A DNA stretch of 6,294 nt, taken from positions 1 to 6,294 of the forward strand of contig VBAE01000056.1 of assembly GCA_005882415.1 (NCBI GenBank), read 5' to 3'. Shown piece by piece: positions 1 through 4,842 of the stretch. The notes beneath the pieces are model-generated. The model saw only the letters and a list, made by a program, of their open reading frames with translations, was not told where the DNA came from and ran no database searches. The stretch's first letter is position 1, and each line of letters opens with the position of its first letter. Made by a program: the position numbers and the translations under genes. The stretch comes from Alphaproteobacteria bacterium. Its GTDB lineage: Bacteria; Pseudomonadota; Alphaproteobacteria; Sphingomonadales; Sphingomonadaceae.

Positions 1-23
1 TCTATCCACTCATTGTGGACGTT
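1..23 (+). repeat. Partial copy of interspersed hairpin repeat (window-edge)
   Basis: The first bases (TCTATCCACTCATTGTGGAC, then GTTC) match the loop and right arm of the repeat seen at 31-61, 402-434, 811-841 and 1471-1501 (compare CCACCCATTGCAGACATTC in the copy at 402). The left arm would lie upstream of the window. It sits about eight bases before a second, complete copy, so the two form a short tandem. The match is diverged and judged by eye. Confidence 0.5.
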
Positions 24-30
24 CAGCGGG

Positions 31-61
31 AGCGTCCGCTTTCGACCCGTTGCAGACATTC
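31..61 (+). repeat. Interspersed hairpin repeat, copy 1
   Basis: Left arm AGCGTCCGCT, loop-like TTCGACCCGT, then right arm TGCAGACATTC. It matches three further complete copies in the window, all in the same orientation. Arms GTCCGC (34-39) and GCAGAC (52-57) pair with one mismatch. It lies 23 bases upstream of the start codon of the small exported protein at 85. It resembles short intergenic palindromes common in sphingomonad genomes; that resemblance is from memory. Confidence 0.8.
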
Positions 62-84
62 GGTTCGCGTGCGAGCAAGGCAGA

Positions 85-393
85 ATGCTGATCCCGCTGC
101 TTATTGCCCTCGCTGTTGAGCCCCCGGCGGTCGCCCTAGTGGGAAACTGGGATGATCGTCCGACCGCGACAGTGGCTGAGGGTTTCGCTCGGAATCTGGG
201 AAAGATTGAGAAAGCGGCCAAGAAGTGTGGCTTCTCGGAATCTTGGGTTTGGGACGATGACACACCCGGAGCCCAGCTTTGGGTACTCGCATCCGAGGTA
301 GTGCCTTCACGCACGGCGTGCTTGCAGCGCTGGAAGATGAAACACCATCGCTTGGCGGTGAGGTGGGTACTCCCTCCGCTAGGAACTAAATGA
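85..393 (+). CDS. Small predicted exported protein of unknown function (102 aa)
   Basis: I do not recognise a named family. The frame is open further upstream, but that part reads through the repeat at 31-61. The ATG at 85 is preferred because it gives a typical short export signal: hydrophobic MLIPLLIALA, then EPPAVA around residues 12-17, suggesting cleavage near residue 17 and a periplasmic product of about 85 residues. The mature part starts with a GNWDD motif (residues 20-24). It has two cysteines (C48, C79) that could form a disulfide, a tryptophan/aspartate-rich stretch at 52-60, and a basic segment near 82-93. The upstream AGCAAGG is only a weak ribosome site. A repeat copy lies on each side (31-61 and 402-434). 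Coding is likely from composition and the signal peptide; function is unknown. Confidence 0.6.
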   Translation: MLIPLLIALAVEPPAVALVGNWDDRPTATVAEGFARNLGKIEKAAKKCGFSESWVWDDDTPGAQLWVLASEVVPSRTACLQRWKMKHHRLAVRWVLPPLGTK

Positions 394-401
394 CGGCTGG
401 A

Positions 402-434
402 AGCACGTCTGCTTCCCACCCATTGCAGACATTC
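402..434 (+). repeat. Interspersed hairpin repeat, copy 2
   Basis: It carries GTCTGC (407-412), a CTTCCCACCC-like loop, and GCAGAC (425-430). The arms are perfect six-base complements with a 12-base loop. Relative to copy 1 there is a two-base insertion near the left end. It lies in the gap between the exported-protein gene (stop 391-393) and the YunG-family gene (start 458). Confidence 0.8.
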
Positions 435-457
435 GCGGGTGGTGAGATCATCCGTCT

Positions 458-901
458 ATGACCCTCGCCCTCGACGAGCTTGCAGCACGATTAGAAAGTG
501 CTTGGTCGCCAAAATCGGCAACGACCTGGAAGGCGGATAACCCCGCCCTCGGCCAATGCAGTGTGACGGCCCTCGTGGTCCACGATTTGCTCGGCGGCTG
601 CATTCTGAAAACGAGGCTCGGAGCTGGCTGGCACTTCTACAACTGGATCGATGGGCAGCGTCTAGACCTGACGGCGACGCAGTTCCAACGCCCGGTGGCT
701 TATGAGGATCTTCCGGCAACCCGCGATGAAGCCTTTAGCGACACGTCCACCGAGCAATACCAGGCTCTGCGTAGTGCTGTCCTAGGGTGCTTCGTAAGCA
801 GGACCAGCGGAGCGTCCGTTCTCGACCCGTTGAGGACATTCAGGCCGGACCTGGCCCGCCGAGCCGCGACTAGGCGTTCACGAATACATTGCTCGGAGTA
901 G
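458..901 (+). CDS. YunG-family protein with repeat-derived C-terminus
   Basis: Residues 1-110 match the YunG family as I remember it: LESAWSP near 12-18, NPALGQCSVTALVV at 28-41, GWHFYN at 57-62, GQRLDLTATQF at 66-76, and a DEAF...EQYQALR stretch at 90-105. The family has no firm biochemical function. C34 after a glutamine, then H59 and D70, have the order of a papain or transglutaminase-like triad; this is inference. From about residue 115 the reading frame runs through a repeat copy (811-841), giving a tail containing SVLDPLRTF and then an arginine-rich end unlike the family. The native C-terminus was probably replaced or extended, so the gene may be slightly altered but not clearly broken. 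The ATG at 458 fits the family N-terminus; the ribosome site (GGTGAG) is weak. It is cytosolic, with no signal or membrane segment. Confidence 0.75.
   Translation: MTLALDELAARLESAWSPKSATTWKADNPALGQCSVTALVVHDLLGGCILKTRLGAGWHFYNWIDGQRLDLTATQFQRPVAYEDLPATRDEAFSDTSTEQYQALRSAVLGCFVSRTSGASVLDPLRTFRPDLARRAATRRSRIHCSE
811..841 (+). repeat. Interspersed hairpin repeat, copy 3 (inside a coding region)
   Basis: AGCGTCCGTTCTCGACCCGT followed by TGAGGACATTC aligns with copy 1 along its whole length. The flanking CAGCGG just upstream is also shared with copy 1. This copy is the most decayed for pairing: the GTCCGT and GAGGAC arms keep four Watson-Crick pairs, one wobble and one mismatch. It lies within the last third of the YunG-family reading frame. 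Confidence 0.8.
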
Positions 902-988
902 CATTTGACGCGCCTCCGTAACGAGTGCAGGCCCTTGGGTGCGATGGTTCGACGCACAGCGCCGCGACGACAAAAAGGGGCAATCAAG

Positions 989-1465
989 ATGACGATCAAG
1001 GTTTTCATCGTGGCCGGCGTGATGCTCGCTCTCTCGGCGTGTCAGCAGGCACCCGCAAAGGTGGATACTGCTGCGATCGAGAAGCAGCTCAAAGAGGGCG
1101 AGGCGAGGTGGAATGAAGCCTACCGTAAGCGGGACGCGGCCGCCCTTGCGGGTGCCTATGCAGATGATGCTGCGCTCGCCAATCCCGGAGCCGCGCTCGT
1201 CAGCGGGAAAGAGGCCATCCGTAAGGAAACCGCCGGCTACGCCGCGGATCCGAACCTGCGCGTTCAGTTCGCGAGCGATCGGATCCAAGTCGCGGCATCG
1301 GGCGACTTGGCCTACACGCGCGGCCACTACAGTCTGACAATGACAGACCCTAAGACCACGAAGCCAACGATTTCAACCGGCAGCTATCTGACAGTCTGGA
1401 AGAAGCAGCCGGATGGCACGTGGAAGGCCGTTGAAGACTTCATAACTCCGGGGCCTGCTGCCTAG
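989..1465 (+). CDS. DUF4440/SnoaL-like (NTF2-fold) lipoprotein
   Basis: Residues 1-18 form a lipoprotein signal (TIKVFIVAGVMLALSAC) with lipobox LSAC, so C18 is the predicted lipidated residue and the protein should be membrane-anchored on the periplasmic side. The rest fits the DUF4440/SnoaL-like group of the NTF2 superfamily: helix with EGEARWNEAYRKRDAAAL (about 36-53), YADDAALANPG, GKEAI, a strand-rich region with FASDRIQV and GDLAYTRGHYSL, and C-terminal GSYLTVWKKQPDGTWK followed by FITPGPA. The length of 158 aa is normal. The ATG at 989 is chosen over the frame's earlier start at 905 because it places the signal peptide at the N-terminus and has AAGGGG a few bases upstream. Such proteins may bind small ligands or act as isomerase-like enzymes; the substrate cannot be read from the sequence. 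The stop is six bases before a repeat copy. Confidence 0.88.
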   Translation: MTIKVFIVAGVMLALSACQQAPAKVDTAAIEKQLKEGEARWNEAYRKRDAAALAGAYADDAALANPGAALVSGKEAIRKETAGYAADPNLRVQFASDRIQVAASGDLAYTRGHYSLTMTDPKTTKPTISTGSYLTVWKKQPDGTWKAVEDFITPGPAA

Positions 1466-1470
1466 GGGCG

Positions 1471-1501
1471 AGCGTCCGCTTTCCACCCATAGCGGACACT
1501 G
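1471..1501 (+). repeat. Interspersed hairpin repeat, copy 4 (best-preserved palindrome)
   Basis: AGCGTCCGCT (1471-1480) and AGCGGACACT (1491-1500) pair at nine of ten positions around a ten-base loop, TTCCACCCAT. It begins six bases after the lipoprotein stop codon and lies between that gene and the convergent immunity-type gene ending at 1570. It could therefore act as a transcript-end hairpin, although no T-run follows. Confidence 0.85.
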
Positions 1502-1569
1502 GAGAGGAGGTCTGCGCGAGGCGCATGAGCACCTGCTCCCGGAGGATCCCTCCACGCCCGTTCGCGCTT

Positions 1570-2157
1570 TTATTTGCTGATGCTGACTCTGCCAATCCTC
1601 GTCCCGGGCGGCAGATGGCGGGTCTGATCGAGTAGCTGGGCGCAGATGCTCCAGTACACCTCGAAGTCGCTCACCTCGAGATTGCTGACATCGTCGGTTC
1701 CGCCGAGAAAGAGGGGCTGTTTATAACCGACGCACTGGTCGTATGCGGGCGCGTCGCCACCGCGCCTTATCCATTCCTTGTAGAATGAAAGGGCGATGGC
1801 CTCGTCGGGAGCCTCGAGCAGCTCCCTCTCGTGGAACTCCGTTATGCTCGCGGGCACCTGCAACGCCTCACCTGCTCCAGCGTCCAGCAACAGGATTTGA
1901 GGTTCGCCGCCGACCAGGCGCGCCTTGTCCGTGGCAAACTGCCGCCCGAGCCAGTCCGCTCCGAAGCAACTGATCCGGCCAGCGAGGTCGGGGAACGCTT
2001 CGATCGCCAGCTCCGTGAAACTTGCCACGTCCTCTGGGCGGTGACGCCGATAAGCCCCTTGGACGGCTTCGCGCTCGCTGTGACCCTCGGTCGAAGCTCC
2101 GCGCCGGGACTCATCGTCACCCCTGCGGCCGATCCGTTCCGTCAACCAACCGAACAT
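1570..2157 (-). CDS. T6SS immunity protein Tdi1-type (DUF1851/GAD-like) protein
   Basis: The C-terminal half matches the Tdi1/DUF1851 family: PLFLGGTDDVSNLEVSDFEVYW followed by SICAQLL and a terminal LPPGTRIGRVSI. The middle (DLAGRISCFGADWLGRQFA, then GEPQILLLDAGAGEALQVPA) resembles the GAD-like segment often found with it. Tdi1 proteins neutralise type VI secretion DNase effectors of the Tde1 type in the cytoplasm; many relatives have unproven partners. Three in-frame ATGs lie close together (2169, 2163, 2157). The one at 2157 is preferred because GGAG sits six bases upstream of it, giving a 195-residue protein starting MFGWLTERIG. Residues about 10-40 are charged and low-complexity, unlike the rest. 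No toxin gene or T6SS component is adjacent, so it appears to be an orphan. It is convergent with the lipoprotein gene and divergent from the phosphatase gene. Confidence 0.8.
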   Translation of the reverse strand: MFGWLTERIGRRGDDESRRGASTEGHSEREAVQGAYRRHRPEDVASFTELAIEAFPDLAGRISCFGADWLGRQFATDKARLVGGEPQILLLDAGAGEALQVPASITEFHERELLEAPDEAIALSFYKEWIRRGGDAPAYDQCVGYKQPLFLGGTDDVSNLEVSDFEVYWSICAQLLDQTRHLPPGTRIGRVSISK

Positions 2158-2370
2158 CAGCATCTCCATCGACCGCAGACGAGCAGTCTATGAGAGCGTC
2201 GAGGGCTTGGGAAGGGTGGTACACGGGCAGGTTTCGAGGTTCCGATCCTGTGCGGCAGCTGGAGCTTCTTTCAGGTTCCGTCGGCTTCCGCCGCCGATAA
2301 ACGGAATGCCCGCAGGACAGCCGAGCCCGAGGCAAGAGGCTTATGACGCTCCCTTGCGAAGGGTCGATCC

Positions 2371-2376
2371 GGAGGT
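2371..2376 (+). promoter_or_regulatory. Strong ribosome binding site deciding the phosphatase start
   Basis: GGAGGT lies 10 bases before the in-frame ATG at 2387 and only 3 bases before an out-of-frame ATG at 2380. The frame is open back to 2207, but nothing comparable precedes the earlier start codons, so translation most likely begins at 2387. The 2170-2370 stretch upstream is the divergent gap between two genes and must hold their promoters; I could not pick out convincing -35/-10 pairs. Confidence 0.55.
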
Positions 2377-2386
2377 ATCATGCCGG

Positions 2387-3010
2387 ATGACTTTGGTGGC
2401 CCCGATGAAGCGGGAGCGGCGATCTGCCGACAGAATCCTGCTCATTCTCGACCTGGACGAGACCCTGATCTACGCGACGGAAACCCGTCTGGAGCGTGAC
2501 CCGGATTTCACGGTCTACGATTACCACGTCTATCGGCGGCCATGGCTGGACGAGTTCCTGGCCGGATGCGACAGGCAGTTCGACCTCGCAGTCTGGTCCT
2601 CAGCATCCGATCTTTATGTGAAGGCGGTGGTCGCCCATATCTTTCCGGATCCTTCGCGCCTGCATTTCGTCTGGGGACGCAGCAGAGCCACGCTGAGACG
2701 CATGAGCCAGGGTGAGGACGGTCATATGTTCGATCCCTGGGACCATACGCATTACCTTACACCCCTCTCAAAGGTTCGGCGAGCTGGCTGGCCGCTGGAG
2801 CGTGTGCTGATCGTCGACGACACGCCGGAGAAGTGCATCAGGAACTACGGAAACGCCATCTATCCGCGACCTTATGAAGGGGACGAGGCCGACGATGAAT
2901 TGAAGCTGCTGGCGGTCTATCTGGAGCAGATAAAGGACATCCCCAACGTCCGCAGCATCGAAAAGCGCAGATGGAAGGAGTTGGCGGCTCGCCTGGCGCA
3001 GCCGGTGTGA
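2387..3010 (+). CDS. HAD-superfamily phosphatase, FCP1/NIF-like
   Basis: The four HAD motifs are visible. Motif I is ILLILDLDETL, with nucleophile D22, acid/base D24 and T26. Motif II is VWSSAS (S71/S72). Motif III is K129 in TPLSKVRRAG. Motif IV is VLIVDDTPEK (D144, D145). The order and the short insert between motifs I and II (YRRPWLDEFL) match the FCP1/NLI-interacting-factor group, which are magnesium-dependent aspartyl-phosphate phosphatases. Eukaryotic members dephosphorylate the RNA polymerase II tail; bacterial substrates are unknown. It has 207 residues, is soluble, and has no signal peptide. The start at 2387 rests on the GGAGGT upstream; the ATG at 2405 is an alternative that would still keep motif I. 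It stands alone on its strand, 248 bases before trbB, and is not clearly part of the conjugation operon. Confidence 0.85.
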   Translation: MTLVAPMKRERRSADRILLILDLDETLIYATETRLERDPDFTVYDYHVYRRPWLDEFLAGCDRQFDLAVWSSASDLYVKAVVAHIFPDPSRLHFVWGRSRATLRRMSQGEDGHMFDPWDHTHYLTPLSKVRRAGWPLERVLIVDDTPEKCIRNYGNAIYPRPYEGDEADDELKLLAVYLEQIKDIPNVRSIEKRRWKELAARLAQPV

Positions 3011-3258
3011 CCTCCGGTATCGCGCTTGAGACTGTACGCGCAAAGCTTGGTGCGCGCGGAGCCTGACACCCACCCGGCTACTGCCTGTCTCCCGGACCTG
3101 TGACGCCCGCTGCGTCCAGGAGGACGTTCGTGCGGCGGGCCGTGCCTAGAGCCGACTCGGACCCGGCGACCATTGCTCGTCCCGAGCCGGATGCACCGGC
3201 GGGAGGGACCGGTGGCGGTGAACGGACAAATTGGCTGGCGCAATGAGGGCCCGCGCCT
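3011..3258 (+). other. Intergenic gap before trb operon; possible element edge and leader ORF
   Basis: There is no confident gene. A five-base GC stem (CGCGC 3037-3041, GCGCG 3052-3056) with a ten-base loop follows the phosphatase stop and could be a weak terminator, but it lacks a T-run. AGGAGG (3118-3123) sits six bases before a GTG at 3130 that opens a 38-codon frame ending in TGA at 3244-3246. The predicted peptide (VRRAVPRADSDP..., rich in P, G and A) matches nothing I know. This interval probably contains the trb promoter. The traG and CopG-type genes that often precede trbB in related elements are not visible here. Confidence 0.4.
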
Positions 3259-3270
3259 GTGAGCGCGGGC
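3249..3270 (+). promoter_or_regulatory. GC-only hairpin with the trbB start codon in its loop
   Basis: GCCCGCGC (3249-3256) and GCGCGGGC (3263-3270) are perfect eight-base complements separated by CTGTGA, which contains the GTG start codon of trbB (3259-3261). On the mRNA this stem would overlap the likely ribosome-binding GAGGG (3245-3249) and could restrain initiation. The structure is seen in the sequence; a regulatory role is inferred. Confidence 0.5.
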
Positions 3271-4248
3271 GAAGCCTCGGACCGGCGCCGTGCGATGCTT
3301 CGGACGGCGATGGGCCCTGCCATCGCGGCGGCGCTCGCCGACCCGCTGGTGGTCGAGGTGATGGTCAATCCCGACGGCGCCCTCCGGCTGGACCGGCTCG
3401 GCGAGGGCCGCGTCGACACCGGTGAGCGGTTGGGGGCGGACCAGGTCGAGCGGATCATCCGGCTGATCGCGAGCAACGCCCGAAGCGAGGTTCACTCGGG
3501 CTCGCCGGTGGTGAGCGCGGAGCTTCTTCCCCATGGCGATGGGCTTGCCGGGGAACGGTTCGAGGGCATTCTTCCGCCGGTCGCAACCGGGCCCTGCTTC
3601 TCGATCCGCAAGCCCGCTTCGCGAATCTACGGCCTGCTCGATTATGTGCGCGACGGCATGATCAGCGCCGAGGACGCGCGGACGCTTGCGATGGCGGCGG
3701 TCGAGCGGCGCAACATCCTTGTCGCGGGCGGCACCAGCTCCGGCAAGACGACTTTGGCAAACGCCCTTCTGGCCGAGATCGCCGCCTTCGACGAGCGGGT
3801 GATCCTCATTGAAGACACGCGCGAGCTCCAGTGCGCGGCGCCCGACACGGTGGCGCTCCGCACCCGTCCCGGCATGGTCAGCATGGCTGACCTAGTGCGC
3901 TCCACGCTTCGCCTCCGGCCGGATCGGATCGTCGTCGGTGAGGTGCGCGGCGCCGAGGCGCTCGACATGCTCAAGGCTTGGAACACCGGCCATCCCGGCG
4001 GAATCGCGACCGTCCATGCCAACAGCGCTGCGGCGGCTTTGTATCGCCTCGAGCAGCTCATCCAGGAGGCGGTCGTCACGGTCCCGCGGCGGCTGATCGC
4101 CGATGCGATCGACGTGGTCGTGTTCATCGCCGGCCGAGGCTCGGGCCGGCGGATCGACTCGATCCTCTCGGTCGCGGGGCTCGATGCCGCTGGCGATTAC
4201 GCCCTTCGCCCCCTCCACCCGACACAGTCAGCTCCTGAGGAGATTTAG
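3259..4248 (+). CDS. trbB: TrbB, VirB11-like traffic ATPase of the conjugative type IV secretion system
   Basis: This is a hexameric secretion ATPase at the cytoplasmic face that powers pilus assembly and DNA transfer. The N-terminal domain (about 15-130) has the family signature MLRTAMGPAIAAALADPLVV and VMVNPDGALRL. The ATPase core has Walker A GGTSSGKT at 157-164, the Asp box LIEDTREL at 183-190, Walker B-type RIVVGEVRG at 223-231, and the His box GHPGGIATVHANS at 244-256. The length of 329 aa is normal for TrbB and all key residues are present, so it looks functional. The GTG at 3259 gives the family-like N-terminus (MSAGEASDRRRAMLR); an ATG at 3295 is a shorter alternative. It is the first gene of the operon in this window; its TAG is one base before the trbC ATG. 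Confidence 0.95.
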   Translation: MSAGEASDRRRAMLRTAMGPAIAAALADPLVVEVMVNPDGALRLDRLGEGRVDTGERLGADQVERIIRLIASNARSEVHSGSPVVSAELLPHGDGLAGERFEGILPPVATGPCFSIRKPASRIYGLLDYVRDGMISAEDARTLAMAAVERRNILVAGGTSSGKTTLANALLAEIAAFDERVILIEDTRELQCAAPDTVALRTRPGMVSMADLVRSTLRLRPDRIVVGEVRGAEALDMLKAWNTGHPGGIATVHANSAAAALYRLEQLIQEAVVTVPRRLIADAIDVVVFIAGRGSGRRIDSILSVAGLDAAGDYALRPLHPTQSAPEEI

Positions 4249-4249
4249 A

Positions 4250-4573
4250 ATGAACGATGGTCGTCCATCCGGCTTGCACCGCTTCGCCGCTTTTGCTGCG
4301 TTGGCCCTCGTCTCCGTCGAAGCCCGGGCCTCCGGCTCAGGAATGCCCTGGGAGCAGCCGCTCCAGCAGGTGCTGGAGTCTGTGCAGGGGCCGGTCGCCA
4401 AGATCGTGGCGGTGATCATCATCATCACCACCGGGCTCACCCTGGCGTTCGGCGAGACGGCCGGCGGGTTCCGGCGCCTGATCCAGATCGTGTTCGGCCT
4501 GTCGATCGCGTTCGCCGCCTCTTCCTTCTTCCTCTCCTTCTTCAGCTTCGGCGGCGGGGCTTTGATCTCGTGA
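4250..4573 (+). CDS. trbC: TrbC, VirB2-like conjugative pilin precursor
   Basis: This is the subunit of the conjugative pilus. The ATG at 4250 is chosen over the longer open frame because GAGGAG (4237-4242) lies seven bases before it and it directly follows the trbB stop. Residues 1-27 form a signal peptide: basic GLHR, hydrophobic FAAFAALALVSV, then an ARA cleavage motif. The mature 80 residues begin SGSGMPWEQPLQQVL and contain two membrane spans, about 48-67 (KIVAVIIIITTGLTLAF) and 77-100 (LIQIVFGLSIAFAASSFFLS), separated by the short basic GETAGGFRR loop typical of VirB2/TrbC. The length of 107 aa is usual. RP4 TrbC is processed further at its C-terminus and cyclised; whether that happens here cannot be told. 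The last four bases overlap the trbD start (GTGA). Confidence 0.93.
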   Translation: MNDGRPSGLHRFAAFAALALVSVEARASGSGMPWEQPLQQVLESVQGPVAKIVAVIIIITTGLTLAFGETAGGFRRLIQIVFGLSIAFAASSFFLSFFSFGGGALIS

Positions 4574-4842
4574 GCGGATCGGCTGCTCATATCGAGGGGT
4601 TCGAGGCGCCTATCCACCGGGCGCTGGTCGAGCCGATCCTGCTCGGTGGAGCGCCGCGCACCGTGGCCATCGTCAACGGGACGGTCGCCGCCGCTCTGGG
4701 GCTCGGACTGCAGCAGTGGATCGCCGGCCTCGTCGTGTGGGCGCTGGGCCACTCGATCGCGGTCGTTGCGGCGAAGCGCGACCCTGAGTTCGGACCTGTC
4801 CTTGCACGCCATCTTCGGCAGCGGGGGCATCTGTCGTGCTGA
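4570..4842 (+). CDS. trbD: TrbD, VirB3-like inner-membrane protein
   Basis: This is a small membrane component of the mating-pair-formation apparatus, usually working next to the TrbE ATPase. The family pattern is clear: IEGFEAPIHRALVEPILLGGAPR at 8-30, a hydrophobic hairpin (TVAIVNGTVAAALGLGLQ then WIAGLVVWALGHSIAVVAA, about 31-68) that should span the membrane twice, then KRDPEFGPVLARHLR at the C-terminus. At 90 aa it is full length. The GTG start at 4570 overlaps the trbC TGA, implying translational coupling. Its stop (4840-4842) overlaps the trbE start at 4836 by seven bases. Confidence 0.93.
   Translation: MSGSAAHIEGFEAPIHRALVEPILLGGAPRTVAIVNGTVAAALGLGLQQWIAGLVVWALGHSIAVVAAKRDPEFGPVLARHLRQRGHLSC

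Noticed and set aside
31..1501. Integron attC sites or a CRISPR array
   Set aside because: The repeats lack the attC core pattern and no integrase is visible. Spacing is irregular (about 340 to 630 bases) and genes fill the gaps, so it is not a CRISPR array.
1541..1553. GGAGG-ATC-CCTCC mini-palindrome as a terminator between convergent genes
   Set aside because: A five-base stem with a three-base loop and no T-run is too weak to call; the repeat hairpin at 1471-1501 is the better candidate.
2207..2386. N-terminal extension of the HAD phosphatase
   Set aside because: The extra 60 residues are arginine/proline-rich with no family similarity, and a strong GGAGGT sits immediately before the later ATG at 2387.
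2380..2500. Out-of-frame ORF from ATG 2380 close to the GGAGGT
   Set aside because: The spacing to the ribosome site is only three bases, the frame ends after about 39 codons, and it overlaps HAD motif I coding in another frame.
2917..3534. Minus-strand frame of 205 codons spanning the phosphatase end and trbB start
   Set aside because: It overlaps two well-supported plus-strand genes, is basic and low-complexity, and has no recognisable motif.
4103..4249. Longer trbC start inside trbB
   Set aside because: The upstream part is the shadow of trbB. The ATG at 4250 has a good GAGGAG site and begins a proper signal peptide.
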